Of a stretch of 64,000 nucleotides of DNA, positions 1-10,210 are shown one piece after another. The DNA is taken from assembly GCF_004959855.1 (NCBI RefSeq), contig NZ_SPNT01000003.1, positions 62,001 to 126,000 of the forward strand, in the 5' to 3' direction. A model generated the notes under the pieces. That model ran no database searches. It saw only the letters and a program-made list of their open reading frames with translations, and had not been told where the DNA came from. Position numbers and translations under genes: made by a program. Every line of letters starts with the position of its first letter. Positions within the stretch are counted from its first letter, which is position 1. Source of the stretch: Nitratireductor sp. XY-223. GTDB lineage: Bacteria > Pseudomonadota > Alphaproteobacteria > Rhizobiales > Rhizobiaceae.

Positions 1-150
1 CTGCGCCTTTGCGCGTTTGAGCTGGAAGGCAGTGGGCGGCGCGCTCGCGCTGGAGAACTCGACGGATTGGACGGTTTGAGCAACCGCCGCGCAAGCACCT
101 AACGTGAAAATTGCAGTAAATGCCGCAATTATTGCGGAATGTGTCAACAT
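1..150 (-). CDS. N-terminus of a secreted protein (truncated by window edge), possibly dienelactone-hydrolase-like
   Basis: Reverse-strand ATG at 148-150; reads MLTHSAIIAAFTAIFTLGACAAVAQTVQSVEFSSASAPPTAFQLKRAKAQ, a signal-peptide-like start, open to the window edge. Confidence 0.5.
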   Translation of the reverse strand, partial: MLTHSAIIAAFTAIFTLGACAAVAQTVQSVEFSSASAPPTAFQLKRAKAQ

Positions 151-285
151 AGTTGAGCCTCCGTGCCGAAATATCGGGGAAGTTGTCCTGATGAGCGGCG
201 ATTTTAACTGCGGATGACAGGTTGTTCCTTGAGAAAACCTGCAGAAATCGGCCCGGCCGTCGATTATGATTGTTGCCATTATTGA

Positions 286-1899
286 ATGAAGGCCAATGCG
301 ATGACACAGACCGCTTTTCGGTTCCATGACGTCGAAATCGACTTGCATCGCGGCGAACTTCTGAGGGCAGGGGAGCCTTGCTCGGTTGAACCGCAGGTTT
401 TCCACCTGATCGTCCATCTTGTTGCCAATCGTGACCGCATTGTCAGCGTGGACGAACTCCTCGATGTCGTGTGGAACGGTCGCATCGTTTCAGATGCCAC
501 CGTTCTCAGCCGCATAAGTGCGGCCCGCTCGGCCATCGGTGACAACGGCCGCGAGCAGCGGCTGATAAGGACCATCCGCAAGCGGGGATTTCGCTTCGTC
601 GGACCCGTCGAGCCGGTTTCCGCCGACGAGTTTAAGACCGCGGGTGGTCCGGCGGATCGTATTCACCGCCTCCAGGCCGATCAGATTGTTGACCGCGCGT
701 CCGAACCCCCGGGTATCGCCTCTGTTGCGGTTCTTTCATTCGAACCCAGCGCCGGCGACGCCGATTTGCACTACCTGGCAGCCGGTTTGGCGGCCGAGGT
801 CGCGACCGAGTTGGCGAGGAATGGGAGCATGTTCGTCATTGCGCCGGCTGCGACGGCTGGTGTGATCGGACAACAGGTCGAAGTGCGCACCATGGCCGGA
901 TTGCTCGGCGTTCGTTATGTGCTCAGGGGATATGTTGCAAAAATCAATCAGCAGATCAGGCTCAACCTCCAGCTTCACGATGCGATTGATCTGCGCCTTG
1001 TTTGGGCTGAGCGGTTTCAGGGATTGCTTCGCGATTTGTTCGAATTCCTCGATTCGACCGTTTTCAAGATTGTTCAAAGATTGTCGGCGGAGCTTCCGCA
1101 AATCGAGCGCCAACGCGCGCTGCGCCTGCCCGAGGATCAGTTGCAGGCCTATGAATACGTTCTTCGCGGAGACTATCACCATGCCCGAATGACCCGAGAC
1201 GGGAACAATCGGGCGATTACAATGTATCAAAGGGCGATCGGGCTCGATCAGACTTTTGCACCCGCCTATGCGGGACTTGCCTGGGCGCAGAACCACGAGG
1301 GAAACCAGGGTTGGTCGGAAGATCGGGAAACGGCAATCGGGGAAGCGTTCGAGACGGCGCGCAAGGCGCTGACGCTGGATCGGAGATTGGCCAGGGCCCA
1401 CTCGGTCATGGGTGATATCCAGTTGTGGCGCCGCCAGCACCGAGACTCCGTCTCATCCGGCTTCAAGGCGGTGGAATGCGACCCCAGCCATGCCGACTCC
1501 AGGATGGTTTACGCCTATTGTCTCTCGATGAATGGAGAGGTCGACAAGGCACTGAAGCAATCACGCCTTGCACTGCGGCACAATCCGCTTCGGGCCAATC
1601 GAATCTACTACTCGGCACTCGGCCACGCCTGCTTCAACAACAAGGACTATTCCGGTGCACGCAAGGCGGCGGTGGAGGGCATTCGGCGTGACGCCAGGCA
1701 TCGCGGTCTCAGACTGCTGCATGCGGCGGCCCTTGCCAAACTCGGCGAGTTTGATGGCGCCAAAAGGGAAGCAACCGCCGTTCTCGCCCTTGATCCGGAC
1801 CTTCGCTGCAGTGCCCTGTCAAACATCTGGCCATATCGGTCAAAGGAGAGGATCGAGGAATTTGCGGAGATGCTTGCCGATTGCGGTCTTCCGCCGTGA
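286..1899 (+). CDS. CadC/OmpR-type winged-helix transcriptional regulator with TolB-like and TPR-like C-terminal region
   Basis: N-terminal wHTH (FRFHDVEIDLHRGELLRAGEPCSVEPQVFHLIVHLVANRDRIVSVDELLDVVW...RKRGFRFVG); repeat-rich C-terminus. Start may be ATG at 301. Confidence 0.85.
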   Translation: MKANAMTQTAFRFHDVEIDLHRGELLRAGEPCSVEPQVFHLIVHLVANRDRIVSVDELLDVVWNGRIVSDATVLSRISAARSAIGDNGREQRLIRTIRKRGFRFVGPVEPVSADEFKTAGGPADRIHRLQADQIVDRASEPPGIASVAVLSFEPSAGDADLHYLAAGLAAEVATELARNGSMFVIAPAATAGVIGQQVEVRTMAGLLGVRYVLRGYVAKINQQIRLNLQLHDAIDLRLVWAERFQGLLRDLFEFLDSTVFKIVQRLSAELPQIERQRALRLPEDQLQAYEYVLRGDYHHARMTRDGNNRAITMYQRAIGLDQTFAPAYAGLAWAQNHEGNQGWSEDRETAIGEAFETARKALTLDRRLARAHSVMGDIQLWRRQHRDSVSSGFKAVECDPSHADSRMVYAYCLSMNGEVDKALKQSRLALRHNPLRANRIYYSALGHACFNNKDYSGARKAAVEGIRRDARHRGLRLLHAAALAKLGEFDGAKREATAVLALDPDLRCSALSNIWPYRSKERIEEFAEMLADCGLPP

Positions 1900-1958
1900 T
1901 GGAGGCTGCTTGCGTCCGGACTTCGGCCAGGAACGAACCGGGCGGTCAATCGCATCCG

Positions 1959-2465
1959 TCAGTAGGGTTGAGGACAGGCGCCATGCATAATGCTCAACAG
2001 CTCAAATCGCCGTGCCGCCTCGGCCAAACCATGGGCGCGCAGGTAGCGCGCCTGGACCCAGTAGGCTTCGCTCTCCAGCAATCCGGAACATGACGTTGAG
2101 GCCGGCCGATCATTGGCAGCCTGTGCGGCGTGGACAATTTCATGAACCAGGTAACTACGGCCGAGAGCGGTGGTGAGGTCGATTGTTGGGCTGAGCAGTA
2201 TCTGCCCGCTGTCCGGCAGATACGCGGCAAGCGGCTCTTCGCCATGTGCGTAGGCTTTTGCAAACATCGACCTCAGCACGGCTGTTGTCGTTACCTGCAC
2301 GGGCGGGCACGCTGCGGGTCCCCGATAGCCCGTTTCCTTCGAAACAAAGGCTGCGAGTTCCGACACGACGGCGCAGCTTGCAGCCAGTGCATTCGGTCGT
2401 GGAATGGCCGCAAGCAAACACCCAACCGCGACTATGGCCGCGCTTGTCCTTGTCAATTTCATCAT
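1959..2465 (-). CDS. Secreted hypothetical protein with HEIVH zinc-protease-like motif (DUF6647-like)
   Basis: Signal peptide; SYLVHEIVHAAQ motif. Confidence 0.6.
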   Translation of the reverse strand: MMKLTRTSAAIVAVGCLLAAIPRPNALAASCAVVSELAAFVSKETGYRGPAACPPVQVTTTAVLRSMFAKAYAHGEEPLAAYLPDSGQILLSPTIDLTTALGRSYLVHEIVHAAQAANDRPASTSCSGLLESEAYWVQARYLRAHGLAEAARRFELLSIMHGACPQPY

Positions 2466-2871
2466 GTGATTTGGGAATCGGCGTTGAACCGTGATGGCAG
2501 ACGGACTCAGCCGATCGGGAGTGCCGCCGGAGCCTCAGGCGGCAGTATTTGCGACACCGCTTCCGGTTTCGCACGCCAATGCATGATCATTCACCAAGTG
2601 TGCCAGCATAGATAAGCCTCCGTATCGAAACAGGAAGATTTCTTGAGTGGCATATTAAGCGGGGCAGGCAGGTGGTTCCTTGAGAAAACTTTGAGAAATC
2701 GGGGCTGCCGTTGGCAGGGGACACTTGTTATTGAATGGAGTCCGCTTTCCGGACATTGTCCCGCACAAACGCACATGCGGCAAACGGCGGCTAGCCAGCC
2801 GCCGCGGTAGCCGCTCTGTTGATCCGGGTTCGACGTCCGATTGGCGGAACGGTGCCCCCGGCAGCGCGGCT

Positions 2872-3666
2872 TTACGCCGCCTCGGCGTTTTTCTCTATCT
2901 GGTGCTGGTCCTCGATCAGCCCGATCTTCCAGTAGGCGCTGATATACATCTTGCGCTTGTCGAGGCCCCGTTCCTTGATCAGGTAGCTGCGCAGTCCCGC
3001 AACGGCACCGGATTCGCCGGCAACGAACACCCCCGGCTGTCCTGTCGGCCAGTCGAGTGTCCTGAAAAACTCCAGCTGCTGCGCGCTGCTGACATGCGGA
3101 TCCTCATGCACGAGCCAGTGGATCATGATGCCGGGCGGCGCGCTGACCGGCTGGATATCGTCGTCGCTGGTGATCTCGAATACCGCGTGGCCGACCGCGT
3201 CCTGCGGCAGCGCTTCGAGCGCCGCCGCCGCAGCGGGAATGGCGGCCATGTCGGCGCCGAACAGAAACCAGTCCGATTCGCGATCCGGTGCCTTGATGGG
3301 GCCGGGTCCGGCAACACCGATGATGTCGCCGGGCCCGGCGCGCAATGCCCAGTCGCAGGCCGGTCCGCCGCCCTCGTGGACAACGAAATCGATGTCGAGT
3401 TCCAGGGCATCCGGGCGATGGTGGCGGACCGTATAGGTGCGCCGGGTGATGGCCTTCGAGCCGCTTTGGACCTGCCGGCCGAATTCCTCGGAGGACTGAC
3501 CGGCCTCCGGAAGGAAGAGCTTGATATGCGCGCTCTCCTGTTCGCCCGGAAAGTCGGCAAGGTCACTGCCGCCAAGCGTGACCCTTTGCATGTTCGGCGT
3601 CATCCGCACGGAGCGGGCGACGTGGAGGAGGCGCGTTTTTCGACGCGGGTTATCCGTTTTCTTCAA
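2872..3666 (-). CDS. Siderophore-interacting protein (FAD-binding 9 family)
   Basis: RRTYTVRHHRPDALELDIDFVVHEGGGPACDWALRAGPGDIIGVAGPGP and C-terminal GESGAVAGLRSYLIKERGLDKRKMYISAYWKIG are typical of SIP proteins. Confidence 0.85.
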   Translation of the reverse strand: MKKTDNPRRKTRLLHVARSVRMTPNMQRVTLGGSDLADFPGEQESAHIKLFLPEAGQSSEEFGRQVQSGSKAITRRTYTVRHHRPDALELDIDFVVHEGGGPACDWALRAGPGDIIGVAGPGPIKAPDRESDWFLFGADMAAIPAAAAALEALPQDAVGHAVFEITSDDDIQPVSAPPGIMIHWLVHEDPHVSSAQQLEFFRTLDWPTGQPGVFVAGESGAVAGLRSYLIKERGLDKRKMYISAYWKIGLIEDQHQIEKNAEAA

Positions 3667-3717
3667 TGGTTCTGTATCCCCGTTTCGGATTTCAAATCCG
3701 GTTTTGTTTCGAAAAGA

Positions 3718-3732
3718 TGATTATTCAAGTCA
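3718..3732. promoter_or_regulatory. IRO-box-like site TGA-N9-TCA (candidate RirA site)
   Basis: TGATTATTCAAGTCA, 52 bp upstream of the siderophore-interacting protein gene. Confidence 0.5.
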
Positions 3733-3799
3733 TATTATAGCGTTGACCTCGGCTCCGTCCAGACGTCGGTTCCATTCGCGCTTCCCGCGCTGGCCATCG

Positions 3800-5887
3800 C
3801 TAGGCCCGGTCCGTTACCTTCAGGGCGAAGGCGTACTCGAAAGCGACCTCCTCGAGCCGTCGGAAACGGCCGGACGCGCCGGCATGACCGGCATCCATGT
3901 TTGTCTTCAGAAGAACCGGCGCATCGCCGGTCTTGACCGCACGCAGCCGCGCCACCCATTTGGCCGGCTCCCAGTAGGTCACGCGCGGGTCGGTCAGCCC
4001 GGCCAGCGCCAGGATGGGCGGGTAATCCTGCACGCGAACATTGTCGTAGGGCGAGTAGGACGCAATGGTGTCGTAATCCTCCTTCGAGGCGATCGGATTG
4101 CCCCATTCCGGCCACTCGGGCGGTGTCAGCGGCAACGTGTCGTCGAGCATGGTGGTCAGCACGTCGACAAACGGCACGGCGGCGATGATCGCACCGAACC
4201 GGTCCGGCGCCATGTTGGCGACGGCACCCATCAGCATGCCGCCCGCCGAGCCGCCTTCGGCGACGATCCGGTCGGCGGAGGTGAATTTCTCCGCAGCAAG
4301 GAACTCCGCCGCCGCGATGAAATCGCGGAAGGTGTTGGTCTTCTTCAGATGCTTGCCGTCCTCGTACCAGGCAAATCCCTTGTCCTTGCCGCCGCGCACA
4401 TGGGCAATCGCATAGACAAAGCCGCGATCGACCAGCGACAGGCAATTGGTGTTGAACGAGGCGGGGATCGTCGCGCCGTAGGATCCGTAGCCGTAAAGCA
4501 GGCAGGGCGCCGATCCGTCGAGGGCCGTGTCCTTGCGGTAAAGCAGGCTCACCGGCACCCCTGTTCCGTCATGCGACGGCGCCATCACCCGCCGCGTGAC
4601 ATAGTCGTCCGCATCGTGTCCGGAAGGCACCTCCTGGGTTTTCAGGAGCACGCGCTCGCGGGTGCGCATGTTGTAGTCGAACTGCTGCGACGGCGTGGTC
4701 ATCGACGAATAGGAGAAGCGGATGACTTCAGTGTCATATTCGTAGGATCCCTGCAGGCCCAGCGAATAGGCTTCCTCGTCGAATGCGATGGCGTGCTCGT
4801 CGCCGCTGTCGCGCGCGCGGATGACGATCCTCGGAAGCCCGTTCTCGCGTTCCAGCCACACCAGGTGGTTGGCAAACACCATGTGGCTGAGGATCAGCCG
4901 GCCCGGCTGGTGGCCGACCACGTCGCGCCAGTTCTCCCGTCCGGGCGCGTCGACGGGTGTCTCGACGATTTTGAAGTCCTTGGCCCCGTCTGCATTGGTT
5001 AGGATGAAGAAGACGTCGCCGCCTTCATGCATGTCGTATTCGACCCCGGGCTGCCGAGGCGCCACGATGGCGGGCGTCGCCTGCGGGTCGCTTGCCGGCA
5101 GGATGCGGTACTCCGAGGTCTGGTGATCGTGGATATTGATGAAAATGAAATCGTTCAGCTTGCTGCCGCCGACACTGACGAAGAAGCCCGGGTCCGTTTC
5201 CTCATACACGAGGCGGTCTTTGGCCTGGGTGTCGCCGATGCCGTGGTAATAGACCTTTGAGGGCCGATGGTTCTCGTCAAGCAGCGTGTAGAAGAATCCG
5301 TCCGAACCGGGCGACCAGGCGCCGCCGCCCCCGGTGTTTTCCAGCCTGTCGTCGAGGTCGCCGGCGGCGTCGACATCGCGGACCTTGAGCGTGAAGAACT
5401 CCGAACCCTTGTCGTCATACCCCCAGATCATGCGCGTGTGATCGGGTGAGTGATTGGCGGCGGAAATCCTGAAATAGGCTTTGTCGGCGGCCTCCACGTC
5501 ACCGTCGAGGAGCAGTTCCTGGTCGCCGCCGCCGCGCGGCACCCGGAAGAAGCGCGGCTGTTCGCCGCCGGTGACGAAGGACATGCCGTAGGCGAACGGC
5601 CCGTCCGGAGAAGGGACCGAGGAATCGTCCTCCTTGATGCGTCCGCGCATTTCCGAAAACAGCGTCTTCTGGAGGCCCTCCGTGTCGGCCATCGCCTGTT
5701 TCTGGTAGGCGTTCTCGGCTTCCAGGTAGGCCCTTATTCCCGCGTCGAGCACGGAGGGATCCTGAAAGACCTGCTGCCAGTTGTCCGCCCGCAGCCAGGC
5801 ATAGTCATCCGTGCGCGAGACACCGTGGCGGGTATCCGTGGCGGGGCGCTTTTCCGCGACCGGGGCGGGCGGCAGATCCTTGAACAT
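3800..5887 (-). CDS. ptrB: Oligopeptidase B / S9 family prolyl oligopeptidase
   Basis: 695 aa; YGYGSYGATIPASFN, AHVRGGKDKGFAWYEDGK, AEGGSAGGMLMGAVANMAPDRF (GGSAGG nucleophile elbow). Confidence 0.9.
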   Translation of the reverse strand: MFKDLPPAPVAEKRPATDTRHGVSRTDDYAWLRADNWQQVFQDPSVLDAGIRAYLEAENAYQKQAMADTEGLQKTLFSEMRGRIKEDDSSVPSPDGPFAYGMSFVTGGEQPRFFRVPRGGGDQELLLDGDVEAADKAYFRISAANHSPDHTRMIWGYDDKGSEFFTLKVRDVDAAGDLDDRLENTGGGGAWSPGSDGFFYTLLDENHRPSKVYYHGIGDTQAKDRLVYEETDPGFFVSVGGSKLNDFIFINIHDHQTSEYRILPASDPQATPAIVAPRQPGVEYDMHEGGDVFFILTNADGAKDFKIVETPVDAPGRENWRDVVGHQPGRLILSHMVFANHLVWLERENGLPRIVIRARDSGDEHAIAFDEEAYSLGLQGSYEYDTEVIRFSYSSMTTPSQQFDYNMRTRERVLLKTQEVPSGHDADDYVTRRVMAPSHDGTGVPVSLLYRKDTALDGSAPCLLYGYGSYGATIPASFNTNCLSLVDRGFVYAIAHVRGGKDKGFAWYEDGKHLKKTNTFRDFIAAAEFLAAEKFTSADRIVAEGGSAGGMLMGAVANMAPDRFGAIIAAVPFVDVLTTMLDDTLPLTPPEWPEWGNPIASKEDYDTIASYSPYDNVRVQDYPPILALAGLTDPRVTYWEPAKWVARLRAVKTGDAPVLLKTNMDAGHAGASGRFRRLEEVAFEYAFALKVTDRA

Positions 5888-6059
5888 GGAGCTTCCTTCT
5901 GTTCCGAATATCTGGTCTTATCACGCAGATAAAGGGCCGGCGTGGCCACTTCAAGATGCGTATGAACGGCACATGAATTTCCGCGTCAGAAGCCGTTCAC
6001 GGTCGCCGTGCGAATGTGCAGCCATCGAAACGCAACCGCCGCCTTGAGGGGATCGGATC

Positions 6060-6422
6060 ATGACCATTGCACGCACATTCTTCGCATCGATCGTCGTTGC
6101 CGCCACGCTTTGCGCACCGGCGGCCCACGCATCGACCTTCGCGGCCTGGGAAGTCGCCAACGTCGACTGGGATGACGTCCTCAACGTCAGGGCCTGGCCG
6201 TCCTCGAATTCGGCGATCCGCGCCGGTTATCCGAACGGAACGCCGTTGTCGATGACCGGCCGGTGCATGAACGGGGTCGACCTCAAGGACATCACCACCC
6301 TGCCGAATGACGTGCAGGCCCAGATGGTCCGTTACACCTGGTGCGAGGTCTGGCACGATCCGTCGAACACCGGCGACTGGCAGACCGGCTGGGTCTACGG
6401 CCGCTACATCCGGCCGCAATAG
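6060..6422 (+). CDS. Secreted SH3-like domain protein (hypothetical)
   Basis: Signal peptide; DDVLNVRAWPSSNSAIRAGYPNGT resembles a bacterial SH3 repeat. Confidence 0.6.
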   Translation: MTIARTFFASIVVAATLCAPAAHASTFAAWEVANVDWDDVLNVRAWPSSNSAIRAGYPNGTPLSMTGRCMNGVDLKDITTLPNDVQAQMVRYTWCEVWHDPSNTGDWQTGWVYGRYIRPQ

Positions 6423-6428
6423 ACCGCG

Positions 6429-6848
6429 TCATTCGTCGGCGCTTTCCTCCTTGAAGGTGAGCGCCGTCCCGTTCATGCAGTAACGAAGGCCCGTCGGTTG
6501 CGGCCCGTCGTTGAAGACGTGCCCAAGATGGGCGTCGCAATCGGCGCAGCGTATCTCCGTGCGCGTCATGAACCACGAACGATCCGAGTGTTCGGTCACC
6601 GCGTCCTGGTCGACGGGCGAATGGTAGCTCGGCCAACCGGTGCCGGAATCGAACTTGGTGTCGGAGTGAAACAGCGGCCGCTCGCAGCACACACAGTGAT
6701 AAACACCGGTGTCCTTGCTGTCCCAGTAGGGACCGGTGAAGGCGCGTTCGGTGCCGCCCTTGCGGGTGACATGGTACTGCTCCGGCGACAATTGGGCCCG
6801 CCATTCCGCGTCTGATTTTTCGACCGTTTTCTTTTTCGTGTCGGACAT
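6429..6848 (-). CDS. msrB: Peptide-methionine (R)-S-oxide reductase
   Basis: [28 protein letters not shown]...[22 protein letters not shown] at 6848 preceded by GGAGGT. Confidence 0.95.
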   Translation of the reverse strand: MSDTKKKTVEKSDAEWRAQLSPEQYHVTRKGGTERAFTGPYWDSKDTGVYHCVCCERPLFHSDTKFDSGTGWPSYHSPVDQDAVTEHSDRSWFMTRTEIRCADCDAHLGHVFNDGPQPTGLRYCMNGTALTFKEESADE

Positions 6849-7039
6849 GTCGGTACCTCCTTTCAGCCTTTGTGTAGTGTCGCTGTGCCGGCTTCGCAAC
6901 AATCGGCCGTTCAAATCGCGGTAAATCCCGCGTGCGGGGCCGATTCGGGTGGAAATCGGCCTTTGTGATCTTGCCGTTGATGCAGTGCATCATTAAATTC
7001 GGGCAAATTCTTGCAGGGAAACTCCATCCGGGAGAGAGA

Positions 7040-9406
7040 ATGGACGCCTACATGCCCAGCACGACACTGTTTGTCCTGCTGTTACCGTTCATTGCGGCTC
7101 TATTCGCTCCCGCGCTTACCCGGCTATTCAGGCACAATGCGGCATGGCTGCTTGCCATCGTGCCGGTCGTCATATTCTGGCATTTCGCCACCTTCCTTCC
7201 GGAAGTTTCGAACGGCGAGGTCGTCACCGGCGGCTATCAGTGGATACCGGCATTCCGGGTCAATTTTTCCTGGCTGGTCGACGGCCTTTCACTGACATTC
7301 GCGCTTCTCATCAGCGGCATCGGCATCCTCATCGTGCTCTACAGCGGCGGCTACCTGAAGGGACACGAACATCTCGGTCGGTTCTTTTCCTTCATCCTGA
7401 TGTTCATGGGCTCGATGCTCGGCCTGGTCATGTCGGACAGCTTCCTGATGTTCTTCGTGTTCTGGGAACTGACCTCGATCACCTCCTTCCTGCTGATCGG
7501 CTTCGACCACAAGCGGGAGGCCTCGCGCCGCGCTGCGCTCCAGGCCCTGGTGGTCACCGGCGGCGGCGGGCTGTTCCTGCTGGCGGGGCTGCTTCTGATC
7601 TGGAACGTAACCGGCATATCCGAAATGTCGCTGCTGTTGCGTTCGCACGGAGTCCTCGCGGACAGCCCGTTCTACGTGGCCATATTCATCCTCGTCCTCG
7701 GCGGCGCGTTCACCAAATCGGCCCAGTTTCCGCTGCATTTCTGGCTGCCGAACGCCATGGAGGCGCCGACGCCGGTATCGGCGTACCTGCATTCGGCCAC
7801 CATGGTCAAAGCCGGCGTCTACCTGCTGATGCGGCTTAACCCCGTGCTTGGCGGAACCGCCGCCTGGGAGACCGTATTGCCGATCTTTGGCGGTGCGACG
7901 CTGATCGTCGGAACGCTGCTCGCGGTCCGGCAGACCGATCTGAAGCTGATGCTCGCCTATACGACCGTTTCGTCGCTCGGCCTGCTCGTGATGCTGACCG
8001 GGTTCGGCAATGAAAAGGCGGTCGAGGCGGCGGTGCTGTATCTGGTGGCACACTCCATGTTCAAGGGCGCGCTCTTCATGGTCGCCGGCGGCATCGATCA
8101 CGAGGCCGGCTCGCGCGACATCACCAGGCTCGGCGGCCTGATGTCGGCGATGCCCATCACCTTTGCGGCCGCTTTCGCATCGGCATTTTCCATGGCCGGG
8201 CTGCCGCCGTTCTTCGGGTTCCTTGCCAAGGAGGAGATCTATGCCGGGCTGTGGCAGCCGGGGGCGTGGCCGCTGTTCCTCACCCTGGTTGCCATTGTCG
8301 GCAACGGACTGATGTTCGTCATCGGATTTGCCGTCGCGCTGAAGCCGTTCCTCGGCGAGAAGCCGCAAGGGCTCCGCGATGCGCATGACGGGCCCGTGCT
8401 GCTGTGGCTCGGGCCGGCGGTACTGGCCGTTGCAAGCCTGTTGACCGCGCTGTTCTCCGGCCTGACACACCGGCTGATCTCGATCCCGATGGCAACGGCC
8501 GTCGAGGGCGAACCGGTCTCGGTCTATATCTCGCTCATTCCGCATATCGGCATGCCGCTGCTGCTGTCCGGCATCACCATCGCTTTCGGCATCGTCGCCT
8601 ATCGCAATCTGGAGCGCATGCGGGCCGCGATGGCGGCGGCGCTTGCCGCAATCGGGTGGGGTCCCGACAGGGGCTTTGACCAGTTCATCCGTGGCACGGT
8701 CCGGCTGTCGTTTGCCGTGACCCGGGTCATCCAGACCGGGCGCATGGAATTCTACATGAAGGTGACGTTCCTGTTGCTGATCGTCGCCATTCTCGTGCCG
8801 ATGGTGCTCTTCGACGAACTGCCGGCCATGCCGCGCTGGCCGCAGGATATCTCCTTGTACGAGGCGAGCATCATGGCGATCGCCGCTGTCGGGCTGATCG
8901 CCGTCCTCTATGCCAGGGACCGCCTGACGGCGATCGTTTCGCTGGGCATCCAGGGCTTCGCCGTGGCGCTTCTCTTCATGCTCTTCGGGGCGCCGGACCT
9001 GTCGTTCACCCAGTTCATGGTCGAGACGCTGTCCGTCGTGATCCTGGCGCTGGCGATGACCAGGCTGCGGCTGACGCCGACGGACCACCGCCCGGTCGGC
9101 AAACTTGTCGGCGACATGGCCATCTCGATAGCCGGTGCAGGCGCTTTCCTGCTGCTGCTGCTCAAGGTGATCCAGCTGCCCTTCGACCTGACGCTTCCCG
9201 AATTCTTCACCCAGTACTCGCTGTCGATCGCCCACGGCAGGAACATCGTCAATGTCATCCTTGTCGATTTCCGCGGAACGGACACCTGGGGCGAGATCGC
9301 CGTTGTCATGGTTGCGGGCCTGGCAATTCTGTCGCTGATCCGCATCAGCGTGCGATCGTCGGCAAGGATCGCAGCCAACGACCCGACAGAAGAGGAGCGG
9401 CGGTAG
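7040..9406 (+). CDS. mrpA: Mrp/Pha-type cation:H+ antiporter subunit A
   Basis: NuoL-like core ([34 protein letters not shown]) plus MrpB-like C-terminal region; SD GGGAGAGAG before ATG 7040. Confidence 0.93.
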   Translation: MDAYMPSTTLFVLLLPFIAALFAPALTRLFRHNAAWLLAIVPVVIFWHFATFLPEVSNGEVVTGGYQWIPAFRVNFSWLVDGLSLTFALLISGIGILIVLYSGGYLKGHEHLGRFFSFILMFMGSMLGLVMSDSFLMFFVFWELTSITSFLLIGFDHKREASRRAALQALVVTGGGGLFLLAGLLLIWNVTGISEMSLLLRSHGVLADSPFYVAIFILVLGGAFTKSAQFPLHFWLPNAMEAPTPVSAYLHSATMVKAGVYLLMRLNPVLGGTAAWETVLPIFGGATLIVGTLLAVRQTDLKLMLAYTTVSSLGLLVMLTGFGNEKAVEAAVLYLVAHSMFKGALFMVAGGIDHEAGSRDITRLGGLMSAMPITFAAAFASAFSMAGLPPFFGFLAKEEIYAGLWQPGAWPLFLTLVAIVGNGLMFVIGFAVALKPFLGEKPQGLRDAHDGPVLLWLGPAVLAVASLLTALFSGLTHRLISIPMATAVEGEPVSVYISLIPHIGMPLLLSGITIAFGIVAYRNLERMRAAMAAALAAIGWGPDRGFDQFIRGTVRLSFAVTRVIQTGRMEFYMKVTFLLLIVAILVPMVLFDELPAMPRWPQDISLYEASIMAIAAVGLIAVLYARDRLTAIVSLGIQGFAVALLFMLFGAPDLSFTQFMVETLSVVILALAMTRLRLTPTDHRPVGKLVGDMAISIAGAGAFLLLLLKVIQLPFDLTLPEFFTQYSLSIAHGRNIVNVILVDFRGTDTWGEIAVVMVAGLAILSLIRISVRSSARIAANDPTEEERR

Positions 9407-9408
9407 TC

Positions 9409-9828
9409 ATGCGCACACTGATTTTCCGGACCGTCGCACCCTATCTGAGCAGCCTCATGGTGTTGTTTTCGGTATTTGTCCTGTTGCGCGGCCACAATGA
9501 ACCCGGCGGCGGCTTCATAGGCGGGCTGATCGCCGCCTCGGCCTTTGCCATATACGGCATTGCCTGCGGGGTGTCCCCGGTGCGGCGTGCACTCTATTTC
9601 CACCCGATGGGGATTTCAGGCGCCGGACTTCTGATGGCGTCCGTCGCCGGCCTGCTCTCGGTCTTTTCCGGCGTGCCGTTCATGACCGGCCTGTGGCTTT
9701 ACGTGCCGATCTTCAGGGAGGAGCTGGCCCTGTCGACGGTGCTGCTCTTCGACGTCGGTGTCTATTTTGTGGTGGTCGGCGCCATAACCTCCATCGCGCT
9801 TGCGCTGGAAGAAAGGGAGGGGGATTGA
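9409..9828 (+). CDS. mrpB: Mrp antiporter subunit B
   Basis: [26 protein letters not shown]; second gene of the operon. Confidence 0.92.
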   Translation: MRTLIFRTVAPYLSSLMVLFSVFVLLRGHNEPGGGFIGGLIAASAFAIYGIACGVSPVRRALYFHPMGISGAGLLMASVAGLLSVFSGVPFMTGLWLYVPIFREELALSTVLLFDVGVYFVVVGAITSIALALEEREGD

Positions 9829-10205
9829 TGGAAGTTCCCATGGCCTTTCTGGTGGCCATCTTTTTTGCTGTGTCGATCTACCTGTTTCTGTCGAAGCACA
9901 TCATCCGGATTCTGCTGGGCGCCGCCATTTTGAGCAATGCCGTCAACCTGCTGATATTCACGTCGGGACGGCTGACCCGCGAGATCCCGCCGATTTTGTC
10001 CGCCGACGGCCCTGTGGAAGGCGTCCTGACCGCCAATCCGCTGCCGCAGGCGCTGATCCTGACGGCGATCGTCATCGCCTTTTCGTTTTTCGCATTTCTG
10101 CTGGTGCTCGCTTACCGCGCCTATCAGGAACTTGATACGGACGACACCGAGGAAATGCGGTTCGCCGAGCCTGAAGAGCAGAAGCTTCCGCCGCTGGGAT
10201 ACTGA
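9828..10205 (+). CDS. mrpC: Mrp antiporter subunit C (NuoK-like)
   Basis: TGATG overlap with mrp[45 protein letters not shown]. Confidence 0.92.
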   Translation: MEVPMAFLVAIFFAVSIYLFLSKHIIRILLGAAILSNAVNLLIFTSGRLTREIPPILSADGPVEGVLTANPLPQALILTAIVIAFSFFAFLLVLAYRAYQELDTDDTEEMRFAEPEEQKLPPLGY

Positions 10206-10210
10206 CAAGA

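Noticed and set aside
3521-5002. 493-aa plus-strand ORF antisense to oligopeptidase B
   Set aside because: Shadow frame; oligopeptidase motifs are on the minus strand.
7289-9235. 648-aa minus-strand ORF antisense to mrpA
   Set aside because: Low-complexity Q/R/D/H-rich translation typical of GC-rich shadow frames; mrpA on the other strand is unambiguous.
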